NCBI RefSeq assembly: GCF_010725055.1
Contig: NZ_BJKB01000017.1
Location: 51,803-115,802 of the forward strand
DNA length: 64,000 nt
DNA from: Gelidibacter japonicus
GTDB taxonomy: Bacteria > Bacteroidota > Bacteroidia > Flavobacteriales > Flavobacteriaceae
Direction: 5' to 3'
Shown here: positions 55,800 to 63,928 of the stretch, one piece after another
Layout: every line of letters starts with the position of its first letter
How positions within the stretch are numbered: position 1 is the stretch's first letter
Program-made: the position numbers and the translations under genes
Notes under the pieces: model-generated
What the model was told of the DNA's origin: nothing
What the model saw: only the letters and a program-made list of their open reading frames with translations
The model's database searches: none

Positions 55800-55855
55800 G
55801 CAGTTGTCAGTCTTCAGTCGGCAGTCCTCTGTTGGCAGTTGACGGTTGGTAGCGA
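55772..55855 (+). repeat. heptanucleotide repeat array, about 12 units
   Basis: Consecutive 7-mers: TCGGTCT, TCAGTTG, ACCGTAT, GCAGTAG, GCAGTTG, TCAGTCT, TCAGTCG, GCAGTCC, TCTGTTG, GCAGTTG, ACGGTTG, GTAGCGA. It begins inside the GH92 gene and contains its stop codon. Confidence 0.85.
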
Positions 55856-55902
55856 TAAAAACCTAACAAGTATGTTTATATTAAAACATTTAAACCCATC
55901 AT

Positions 55903-55923
55903 TCTGAACTCTGAACTCTGAAC
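55903..55923 (+). repeat. heptanucleotide tandem repeat, three units
   Basis: TCTGAAC three times, exact, ending 22 nt before the symporter start codon. Confidence 0.9.
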
Positions 55924-55945
55924 TTAACACCATTAACCATACATT

Positions 55946-57256
55946 ATGAACCAACAAAAATCCTATCGTTCTTCCTTTATATTATTGACCGTCCTCTTCT
56001 TTCTCTGGGGCTTCATTACCGTTTTGGTAGATTCACTTATTCCTCGTCTTAGGGAATTATTTACGCTCACCTATTTTCAGGCGGGCATGGTTCAATTTGC
56101 GTTTTTTGGTGCTTATTTCTTGCTGTCTATTCCAGCGAGTTATATTTTAACTAAAATCGGTTATAAAAAAGGAATTATTTTAGGTTTATGCACTATGGCC
56201 ATAGGTTGTTTGCTGTTTTATCCAGCCGCATCGTATAGGATTTTTGGCATTTTCATGCTTGCCTATTTTATTTTGGCGGGAGGGATTACCATTTTACAAG
56301 TGGCAGCCAATCCGTATGTCGCTGTTTTAGGAACTGAAGATGGCGCCTCAAGCCGATTGAACCTATCCCAAGCATTTAACTCTTTAGGAACAGCAATAGC
56401 ACCTATCATTGGCGCGCTTTTCATCCTAAGTGATAAAATCAAAACTACTGACGAAATTGCGATCTTATCAGACGCTGAAAAAGGTATCTATTTGGCTTCA
56501 GAAGCATCGGCCGTACAAAAGCCCTTTTTAGGATTGGCGATTTTCATTTTCATTATTGCGGGAGGTTTTTTCTTCGCAAAACTTCCAAAACTGATCAATG
56601 AAACTGCGGTTGGATCTTACAGAGATGCATTAAAGCACAAAAACCTGGTCATGGGGATTATTGGCATCTTTTTTTACGTAGGTGCTGAAGTGGCCATTGG
56701 GAGCTATTTGGTCAATTACTTTTTAGAAATGAATATGGTGGAAGTCATTAAACAAAATGGCTTTATGAAGTCGATTGTTGAAGCGATCCTCAGTACGGGC
56801 ATTACCGAAAGTGATAATAAAGCCATTGTTGGTGTTTTTGTTACTTTTTACTGGTCTGGCGCCATGATCGGCCGGTTTGCCGGTGCGTATCTGACAAGAA
56901 TTATCAAACCTGGAAAAGTATTGGGTATTTTTGCCACCATTGCCATCACATTGATCTTAATTTCCATAAGCACCACCGGATTGGTGAGCATGTGGAGCAT
57001 ATTGGCGGTAGGATTGTTCAATTCCATCATGTTCCCAACCATCTTTACTTTGGCCATTGATGGCATTGGATCTTTAAAGCCAAAAGCTTCAGGGATGTTA
57101 TGTACAGCTATTGTTGGAGGGGCCATCATCCCACCAACATTCGGTTTTCTGACAGATCAGATCGGATTTAAATTGGCATTGTTTTTCGTGATTTTATGTT
57201 ACGCTTATATTCTTTACTACGGATTTAAAAACAGTAGAAAACAAGTGAGTATATAA
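55946..57256 (+). CDS. sugar MFS transporter, FucP/GluP type
   Basis: 436 aa, 12 helices. The FHS-family N-terminus FFLWGFITVLVDSLIPRLRE and LQVAANPYVAVLG (helix 4) are diagnostic of the fucose/glucose/galactose proton symporters. With the GH92 enzyme encoded 146 bp upstream on the same strand it may import released mannose or related hexose; that is inference. Confidence 0.9.
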   Translation: MNQQKSYRSSFILLTVLFFLWGFITVLVDSLIPRLRELFTLTYFQAGMVQFAFFGAYFLLSIPASYILTKIGYKKGIILGLCTMAIGCLLFYPAASYRIFGIFMLAYFILAGGITILQVAANPYVAVLGTEDGASSRLNLSQAFNSLGTAIAPIIGALFILSDKIKTTDEIAILSDAEKGIYLASEASAVQKPFLGLAIFIFIIAGGFFFAKLPKLINETAVGSYRDALKHKNLVMGIIGIFFYVGAEVAIGSYLVNYFLEMNMVEVIKQNGFMKSIVEAILSTGITESDNKAIVGVFVTFYWSGAMIGRFAGAYLTRIIKPGKVLGIFATIAITLILISISTTGLVSMWSILAVGLFNSIMFPTIFTLAIDGIGSLKPKASGMLCTAIVGGAIIPPTFGFLTDQIGFKLALFFVILCYAYILYYGFKNSRKQVSI

Positions 57257-57345
57257 AATCGATCGGAACTAAAACAGAAGGTTTCATTTTCCCGCAGATG
57301 ACACAAATTTTCGCGGAACTGTATAAATAAATTTATTATGCCCAA

Positions 57346-57414
57346 ACTGAAAACTGCGACTGCTGACTGCTGACTGCCGACTGAAGACTGCCGACTGCCG
57401 ACTGCAAACTAATT
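57346..57414 (-). repeat. heptanucleotide repeat array, about ten units
   Basis: Units of ACTGCCG type (minus strand CAGTCGG) at a 7-bp period, with one 6-bp step, ending exactly at the stop codon of the aldehyde dehydrogenase gene. Same unit as 55772-55855 but inverted. Confidence 0.85.
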
Positions 57415-58815
57415 TCAAAACCATTTCAAAGTCAAGTCCACTAGCTTCTGTTTAAAATTGGAATAAGGCGGCAACAAGAAATCCGTGGCTCCAAGTGTAT
57501 GCTGTTTCATCATGGCCCGTCGGTTGGAAAAGGCTTCAAAACCATAAAACCCGTGTGCCTTTCCGATGCCACTGTTATTACTGCCACCAAAAGGCAGATT
57601 GTGATTTAAAAACTGAAGAAGGTTATGGTTCACGCAGCCACTTCCTGCACGTGTATTATTCATGATAAAATCAACATTCTTTTTAGACTTGCTAAAGATG
57701 TACAAGGCCAACGGTTTTTCTTTGGAATTGATATATTCTACGGTTTCTTCAATATGTTCATAAGTTTTCACCGGAAGAATCGGTCCAAAAATCTCTTCGG
57801 TCATCAACTTGGAATCTTTTGGCATATCAAAAACCAAGGTAGGTTCGATATAATTATCTTTTGCATTATAAGTACCTCCCGAAGCAATATCACTGTTATT
57901 TAGTTTTGCTTCCTGAATGTATGAGACCAATCGTTCAAAATGCTTGGAATTGACAATTCTGGAATATGATTCTGAATTTTCAGCATCTTCTGAATAAAAT
58001 TCTGCTATTTTCGATTTAAAAAGAGAAACAAACTCTTCTTTCATATTCGCTTTTAAAAGCACATAATCTGGTGCGATACAGGTTTGTCCCGCGTTGGTAA
58101 ATTTCCCATAAATGATTCTTTTGACGGCGGTTTCAAGATGGGCTGAATCATCAATAATGGTAGGCGACTTCCCTCCCAGTTCCAAAGTCACGGATGTCAA
58201 ATGCTCTGATGCGGCCTTCATTACAATTTTGCCAACTTGTGGCGAGCCTGTGAAAAAAATATGGTTGAACGGAAGCTTCAATAGTTCTTGAGAAACCTCA
58301 ACCTCGCCTTCAAGAAGGGCAACTTCGTTGTCATTGAACAACTCCTTAACAATTTCTGCCATCACCCCAGAAGCATTTGGCGTCATTTCAGAAGGTTTTA
58401 TAATCACAGTGTTACCTGCAGCAATTGCAGAAACCAAGGGGCCGAAAGTAAGGTTGATAGGGAAATTCCAAGGTGAAATGATTAAGCATACACCCTTAGG
58501 TTCGTATTTGATATAAGATGATGCACCAAGTAATGCCAATGGTGTGTCCACTGTTTGATTTTTCATCCAAGACTTTAAATTCTTTTTGGCAAATTTTATT
58601 TCGCCCAATACCGGATAGATTTCCGTCAAATCCGTCTCCAAAAAAGGTTTCTTGAAATCCTTATAGAGTGCCTCGCGTATTTTTTGCTTATGGGTAAGCT
58701 CCAAGGCATTCTTAAGTTTTTCGAGCTTTTTGATACGGTCTCTATAAGTAGAGTTTCCTATTTTACACTGATTTTCCTTTTGTCGAGTGAAGAGCTCTTT
58801 GAATTTATTATCCAT
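57415..58815 (-). CDS. aldehyde dehydrogenase family protein
   Basis: 466 aa, class 3-like. NAD-binding Rossmann core with FTGSPQVGK, catalytic Glu in TLELGGKSP and nucleophilic Cys in NAGQTCIAP are intact. Class 3 enzymes oxidise fatty or aromatic aldehydes with NAD(P). The C-terminus (QKLVDLTLKWF) is amphipathic and could be membrane-associated. It faces the symporter gene and is separated from it by repeats. Confidence 0.93.
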   Translation of the reverse strand: MDNKFKELFTRQKENQCKIGNSTYRDRIKKLEKLKNALELTHKQKIREALYKDFKKPFLETDLTEIYPVLGEIKFAKKNLKSWMKNQTVDTPLALLGASSYIKYEPKGVCLIISPWNFPINLTFGPLVSAIAAGNTVIIKPSEMTPNASGVMAEIVKELFNDNEVALLEGEVEVSQELLKLPFNHIFFTGSPQVGKIVMKAASEHLTSVTLELGGKSPTIIDDSAHLETAVKRIIYGKFTNAGQTCIAPDYVLLKANMKEEFVSLFKSKIAEFYSEDAENSESYSRIVNSKHFERLVSYIQEAKLNNSDIASGGTYNAKDNYIEPTLVFDMPKDSKLMTEEIFGPILPVKTYEHIEETVEYINSKEKPLALYIFSKSKKNVDFIMNNTRAGSGCVNHNLLQFLNHNLPFGGSNNSGIGKAHGFYGFEAFSNRRAMMKQHTLGATDFLLPPYSNFKQKLVDLTLKWF

Positions 58816-58999
58816 TTGGGTATATATTTTTAAGACGTATTTATTGAGTCATGGCTCAAATTCATGCATTTCATCGATTTTTTTTGAGCAAGATTTCATC
58901 TTAACCGTTTATCGATGTTTTATAACTAATATATTACATTTCAATCACTTTGTGTTGTTACTTTGTACTATTAATTAATCCGTACCCTCCTCTGACATC

Positions 59000-59269
59000 A
59001 TGAAAAAACTAGTTTCCCTCATTGCATTAATTGCATTACCAGTATTGTCTTTTGGTCAAAATACTTCAAAAGAAACCGTAAAGCTAAATGATGCAATTAT
59101 CATTAAAGCCGTTACCATTCAACAAATCACAGAAGATAAAGCAGCTTTTGCTATCCTTTCAAAAAATGAAGTAACGGATTTAAATTATAAGAAAAGTATC
59201 GAACTTATCAGCATCAAGGCTTTTAGAAAAAGCTTACAAATTAGAACCAAAGAGGTTAAAACCTGCTAG
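59000..59269 (+). CDS. small secreted protein of unknown function
   Basis: 89 aa. A clear signal peptide (about 1-19, ending SFG) precedes a short mature part with no recognised domain. Not recognised. A strong terminator 36 nt after the stop and isolation between unrelated genes support a real transcription unit. Confidence 0.65.
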   Translation: MKKLVSLIALIALPVLSFGQNTSKETVKLNDAIIIKAVTIQQITEDKAAFAILSKNEVTDLNYKKSIELISIKAFRKSLQIRTKEVKTC

Positions 59270-59304
59270 CGTCGGTCTTTTATCCGTCTTTATACATAGT
59301 CTAC

Positions 59305-59346
59305 AATCGAGGCAATTCATAAATTGAAATGCCTCGATTTTTTTTA
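59305..59346 (+). terminator. terminator of the small secreted protein gene
   Basis: AATCGAGGCA (59305-59314) and TGCCTCGATT (59330-59339), a 10-bp perfect stem followed by an uninterrupted T-run. Confidence 0.88.
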
Positions 59347-59691
59347 TTCCCACGAAATTCTTCTCAAAAAAGTCATTGGCCAATCCCTTATTTAAAAGGT
59401 TTTTACAAGTATAGAATTGCTCAAAAAACGTAAGCAGATATACGGGCAACAGACAAGGCAGAAACTAAAAACCTTAAAAAGCATATCGATACAACGATAT
59501 TAAATCCATCAAAACCATTTTTTTGGTGATGGTTGAAAACAGTCTGTTTGTCAACGATATTTGGATTTAGGATAAGGATTCTGGCAAAAACATCAAAATT
59601 GTTACTTCCCATTCCATTTCATATTAAATGCCTCCTCATGCCCAAATCAAATTATCTTTTGTAATTTTATGAACTTCAAAAAAACAAATTC
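59347..59691. other. 345-bp intergenic region before polA
   Basis: No ORF with family features. TATCTTTTG at 59656-59664 is one base too long for a -7 element. Otherwise nothing is seen. Confidence 0.4.
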
Positions 59692-62574
59692 ATGTCAGAA
59701 AAAAAACGACTGTTTTTAGTCGATGCCTACGCCTTAATTTTTAGAGGCTATTACGCCTTTATCAAGAACCCTCAAATCAATTCGAAGGGCGAAGACACCT
59801 CGGCCATAATGGGGTTTATGAACTCTTTATTGGACGTTATCAAAAGAGAGCGACCAGACCATTTGGCCGTATGTTTTGACAAAGGCGGAAGTGTAGATCG
59901 GGTGGAAATATTTGAAGCCTATAAAGCCAACAGAGATGAAACGCCCGAAGGCATTAGAACCGCCATTCCACATATCTACAATATTCTTAAGGCCATGCAT
60001 ATTCCTATCATGGTCTTGGAAGGCTATGAAGCCGATGATGTGATTGGAACGCTTTCAAGACAAGCAGAAGCCCAGGGTTACACCACCTATATGGTCACAC
60101 CCGACAAGGATTTTGCACAATTGGTCACGGAAAACGTGTTCATGTACCGTCCAAAATCATTTGGTGGTGGTTATGAAACCTGGGGCGTTGAAGAGGTGAA
60201 GAAAAAATTTGAAGTCGAGACACCACTACAGGTCATTGATTTCTTAGGAATGATGGGCGATTCTTCCGATAATATTCCTGGATTGCCAGGCGTTGGCGAA
60301 AAGACTGCAAAGAAATTCATTAAGCAATTCGGGAGTATGGAAAATCTTTTGGCCAATACTGATCAGCTGAAAGGTAAAATGAAAGAAAACATCGAAGCCA
60401 ACAAGGAATTGGGCATGCTTTCCAAAACCCTTGCTACCATCATGTTGGATGTGCCTGTGGAATTTAATGAGGCCGACTTTGAAATGTCGGAACCGGATAT
60501 TGAGGCGGTCACGAACATTTTTCAAGAATTGGAGTTCAGACGTCTCACCGATAATTTCCTAAAAACCTTTACTCCAGAAGCGATGGCCAACGGAGGCACG
60601 GAAGCCAACAAAATTGCTGGTGCTGGAAATTCACAGAATACGTCAGCCGGGAAGCCGTCTGACAATCCAAAAACATCCGCAGGATCAGGTCAATTTTCTT
60701 TATTTGGTGGTTCTCCATCCAATGACAACAATCCATCTGAACCGATTTCGGAGTACACACGTAAAACATTGGACACCGTCTCACACTTTTATCAAAGTAT
60801 CACGGGTGGGATGGCCACACAACTCTTCATCCAAAATCTGATGAAGCAGACCAGCGTTTGTTTTGATACCGAAACCACTGGCTTAGATCCGATTACTGCC
60901 CAATTGGTTGGGATTGCATTTTCATGGGAAGTTGGCAAAGGTTTCTATATCCCATTCCCAGAAAATCAAGAAGAAGCACAGAATTTGATTGAAGAACTCC
61001 GTCCGTTTTTTGAGTCGGAGAGCATCGAAAAAGTGGGACAAAACTTAAAATATGATATAAAAGTCCTTCGCAAATATAATATCCAAGTCAAAGGGAAATT
61101 GTTTGATACCATGTTGGCCCATTATCTGATCAATCCGGATATGCGCCATAATATGGATATCTTGGCAGAGACCTATTTGAACTATACGCCAATGCCCATT
61201 GAAGCCTTGATTGGCAAAAAAGGTAAAAACCAATTGTCCATGCGAACGGTTCCTTTGGAAAAACAGACCGAATATGCCGTTGAAGACGCTGATATCACTT
61301 TACAGCTCAAAGAACATTTTGAAAAAGAACTGGGTGAAGCCAACACCCAAAAATTATTTGATGAGATTGAGATTCCGCTATTGCGGGTACTTGCCGATAT
61401 GGAATTGGAAGGCATTAATTTGGATGAGAAATTCCTGAATTCCCTATCCGAAAAACTAGACAATGACATCAAAGCCTTAGAGGCCGATATTTTCAAGGAA
61501 GCGGGCGAAGAATTCAATATAGCATCGCCGAAGCAGTTGGGCGAAATTTTATTTGATAAACTTAAATTGGTTGAAAAACCTAAAAAAACCAAAACGGGGC
61601 AATACGCCACTGGCGAAGATATTTTATCTGTTTTGGCCAAGGATCATAAAATTATCCAACATATTTTAGACTATCGCGGACTGGCAAAACTGAAAAGCAC
61701 CTATGTAGATGCTTTGCCAACTCAAGTTGAGCCAACTACCGGCCGTGTGCATACCGATTATATGCAAACCGTAGCCGCCACAGGACGATTGAGCAGCAAC
61801 AACCCCAATCTTCAAAACATCCCCATTCGTACAGAGCGCGGACGTCAAGTGCGTAAAGCCTTTGTGCCAAGAGATGAGAACTATGTATTATTGGCGGCGG
61901 ATTATTCCCAAATTGAACTGCGCATCATTGCTGCCCTGAGTCAAGAAGACAATATGATCAACGCCTTTAAGAAAGGTGAGGACATTCACGCCTCTACCGC
62001 CTCAAAAGTATTTGGTGTACCGTTGGAAGAAGTGACCCGTGAGCAACGTAGCAATGCCAAAACGGTCAATTTCGGAATCATCTATGGGGTTTCCGCCTTT
62101 GGGCTGAGCAATCAAACCGATCTATCGCGAAGTGAAGCCAAAGATTTGATTGACACCTACTACGCCACTTATCCAAAACTGCGTAATTATATTAGCGATC
62201 AAATAGAAATTGCACGAGAGAATGGCTATGTGCAAACGGTTTTAGGCCGTCGCCGTTATTTAAAGGATATCAATTCCAGAAACGCCGTAGTCAGAGGTGC
62301 AGCGGAACGTAATGCCGTAAACGCGCCAATCCAAGGAAGCGCTGCGGACATTATCAAAGTGGCCATGATCAACATCCACAAGAAATTGCAAGAAGGACAA
62401 TTTAAATCCAAGATGCTCCTTCAAGTGCATGATGAGCTCGTCTTTGACGTGTATCAATCGGAATTGGAGGATATCAAAAAAATGGTCAAATCGGAAATGG
62501 AAAGTGCTTATGAATTAGCGGTGCCTTTGGTTGTGGATTTGGGCGTTGGTAAAGATTGGTTGGAGGCGCACTAA
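59692..62574 (+). CDS. polA: DNA polymerase I
   Basis: 960 aa. 5'-nuclease domain (about 1-290, with YKANRDETPEGI and PGLPGVGEKTA), 3'-5' exonuclease domain (about 370-560, active-site FDTETTGLD present, so proofreading is expected) and polymerase domain (about 590-960) with motif A DYSQIELRI, the finger helix RSNAKTVNFGIIYG and motif C QVHDELVF. A low-complexity linker (about 300-350) joins the first two. ATG start. Role: Okazaki fragment processing and repair. Confidence 0.98.
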   Translation: MSEKKRLFLVDAYALIFRGYYAFIKNPQINSKGEDTSAIMGFMNSLLDVIKRERPDHLAVCFDKGGSVDRVEIFEAYKANRDETPEGIRTAIPHIYNILKAMHIPIMVLEGYEADDVIGTLSRQAEAQGYTTYMVTPDKDFAQLVTENVFMYRPKSFGGGYETWGVEEVKKKFEVETPLQVIDFLGMMGDSSDNIPGLPGVGEKTAKKFIKQFGSMENLLANTDQLKGKMKENIEANKELGMLSKTLATIMLDVPVEFNEADFEMSEPDIEAVTNIFQELEFRRLTDNFLKTFTPEAMANGGTEANKIAGAGNSQNTSAGKPSDNPKTSAGSGQFSLFGGSPSNDNNPSEPISEYTRKTLDTVSHFYQSITGGMATQLFIQNLMKQTSVCFDTETTGLDPITAQLVGIAFSWEVGKGFYIPFPENQEEAQNLIEELRPFFESESIEKVGQNLKYDIKVLRKYNIQVKGKLFDTMLAHYLINPDMRHNMDILAETYLNYTPMPIEALIGKKGKNQLSMRTVPLEKQTEYAVEDADITLQLKEHFEKELGEANTQKLFDEIEIPLLRVLADMELEGINLDEKFLNSLSEKLDNDIKALEADIFKEAGEEFNIASPKQLGEILFDKLKLVEKPKKTKTGQYATGEDILSVLAKDHKIIQHILDYRGLAKLKSTYVDALPTQVEPTTGRVHTDYMQTVAATGRLSSNNPNLQNIPIRTERGRQVRKAFVPRDENYVLLAADYSQIELRIIAALSQEDNMINAFKKGEDIHASTASKVFGVPLEEVTREQRSNAKTVNFGIIYGVSAFGLSNQTDLSRSEAKDLIDTYYATYPKLRNYISDQIEIARENGYVQTVLGRRRYLKDINSRNAVVRGAAERNAVNAPIQGSAADIIKVAMINIHKKLQEGQFKSKMLLQVHDELVFDVYQSELEDIKKMVKSEMESAYELAVPLVVDLGVGKDWLEAH

Positions 62575-62581
62575 CGTATTA

Positions 62582-62654
62582 AATAGACCGCTTCGCTGTT
62601 AGAGAATAGACCGCTACGCTGTTAGAGGGTAGACTGCGCCTCGACTGCACTCGG
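62582..62654 (+). repeat. 23-bp tandem repeat followed by a dispersed repeat
   Basis: Two copies of a 23-bp unit (62582-62604 and 62605-62627) differ at one base (TAGACCGCTTCGCTGTTAGA against ...CTACG...). A partial third (TAGACTGCGCC) runs into CTCGACTGCACTCGG, a relative of the repeat at 23721-23750. It begins 7 nt past polA. Confidence 0.8.
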
Positions 62655-62788
62655 TAAAAGTCGCTTTTAAAATCAACCTGCAGGCAGGGAATCAAGATTT
62701 AGTGGTGTCCTATTATAACTTAAAAAGTCAGTCAAAATCGAATTCAGTTAATCCCTGTCCGATTGTATTCAGTCGGGAAATAATTAAG

Positions 62789-62809
62789 CAAAAACCTCGA
62801 GGGTTTTTA
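62789..62809 (+). terminator. candidate terminator of polA
   Basis: AAAACC (62791-62796), loop TCGAG, GGTTTT (62802-62807) followed by T. A short stem with A and T tracts, bidirectional in form; it lies 215 nt past polA. Confidence 0.5.
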
Positions 62810-62836
62810 AACCTACTGGTGGGAATAAAAATCATT

Positions 62837-62859
62837 GGGCAGTCCACTTTTGACTGCCC
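62837..62859 (+). promoter_or_regulatory. hairpin in the leader of the 62884 gene
   Basis: GGGCAGTC (62837-62844) and GACTGCCC (62852-62859), perfect 8-bp stem, 7-nt loop, 24 nt before the ATG. No T-tract. May affect expression of the downstream gene or belong to a repeat family. Confidence 0.5.
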
Positions 62860-62883
62860 TGAAAATCAAAAAACAATAAAAAA

Positions 62884-63801
62884 ATGAAGTTCAAGAAACT
62901 TGTTGGAATAGAGCCGTTGGAATTGATTCCTTCGGCTAATAAAAAATTAGAATCTTTTGCGGAAACGCTTATTTTACATGAAGACCAGCCCTCAACTGCT
63001 GAAGAAATCGTTAAGCGGATTGGCGACGCCGATGGTGTATTGGTCAGTCATAGAAGTACCATAGGCAAGGATATTTTAGAACAATGTCCAAATATCAAAT
63101 ACATTGGGATGTGCTGCTCCCTCTATTCTCCTGAAAGTGCTAATGTGGATATCCTTTATGCCAATTCACGAGGCATCACAGTAAAAGGCGTTCGTGATTA
63201 TGGCGATGAAGGTGTGGTGGAATATGTGATCAGTGAATTGGTGCGGTGCCTGCACGGCTTTGGCACAACTTCAGATGGCCAACCGAGACAGCCTTGGAGT
63301 ACGATTCCGCGTGAGATCACTGGATTGAAAGCCGGTATCGTCGGCTTGGGCAAGTCCGGTGGCATGATAGCCGATGCGCTAAGCTTTTTTGGTGCTGACA
63401 TCACCTATTTCGCACGAAGTGAAAAAGCAGATGCCAAGGCCAAAGGCTATCAGTTTTTACCATTAAAAGAAGTATTGGCCAGCAGTGAAGTGGTCATTAC
63501 CTGTCTGAATAAAAACACCGTTTTACTGCACAAAGCCGAGTTTGAAGCTTTTGGCAACCGAAAGATATTATTCAACACGGGATTATCTCCTTCCTGGGAG
63601 GTCGAGCCTTTTGAAAAATGGCTGACTACTGGTGATAACGTCGTGTATTGCGATACGTTGATAGCCTTGGGCGACAAACGCTTTTTAAAATACCCCAACG
63701 TCAATTGCCTGCAAGTGTCTACCGGCAGAACCCAACAGGCATTTAAGCGACTGAGCGAAAAAGTATTGGCGAATTTAACAGACTATACTAAAATACAATA
63801 G
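62884..63801 (+). CDS. D-2-hydroxyacid dehydrogenase-fold protein without the catalytic triad
   Basis: 305 aa. The NAD-binding motif GIVGLGKSGGMIADAL (about 153-168) and the overall arrangement (substrate domain, Rossmann domain, return helix) match phosphoglycerate dehydrogenase-type proteins. However, the segments that normally carry catalytic Arg (here FNTGLSPSWE), Glu (CDTLIALGD) and His (LQVSTGRTQQA) lack these residues. NAD(P) binding is likely; normal 2-hydroxyacid oxidation is not. Real substrate unknown. The order polA, then this gene, is followed directly by an IS. Confidence 0.75.
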   Translation: MKFKKLVGIEPLELIPSANKKLESFAETLILHEDQPSTAEEIVKRIGDADGVLVSHRSTIGKDILEQCPNIKYIGMCCSLYSPESANVDILYANSRGITVKGVRDYGDEGVVEYVISELVRCLHGFGTTSDGQPRQPWSTIPREITGLKAGIVGLGKSGGMIADALSFFGADITYFARSEKADAKAKGYQFLPLKEVLASSEVVITCLNKNTVLLHKAEFEAFGNRKILFNTGLSPSWEVEPFEKWLTTGDNVVYCDTLIALGDKRFLKYPNVNCLQVSTGRTQQAFKRLSEKVLANLTDYTKIQ

Positions 63802-63867
63802 GCGATACGATATTCCGTAAGGTATTCACCACGCTCCAACCCGCAATTTTTGCATTTTTGCTATAGG

Positions 63868-63896
63868 AGGCTGTCTGAAAAGGCAGTCTTTTTTTT
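63868..63896 (+). terminator. terminator hairpin at the IS left edge
   Basis: AGGCTGTCT (63868-63876), GAAA tetraloop, AGGCAGTCT (63881-63889), nine pairs including two G-U, then a T-run. It fits an intrinsic terminator of the 62884 gene and also resembles the GGCTGTCT-type ends of IS elements. Confidence 0.75.
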
Positions 63897-63928
63897 GCAA
63901 TTTTTCTAGTAAATTCTTAACTTTAAGA

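Noticed and set aside
55772..57414. Heptamer arrays as a CRISPR array
   Set aside because: Units are 7 bp with no spacers and no cas genes are present.
52851..58815. GH92, symporter and dehydrogenase genes as a polysaccharide utilization locus
   Set aside because: No SusC/SusD pair, no regulator and the dehydrogenase is on the other strand; only a loose functional link is supported.
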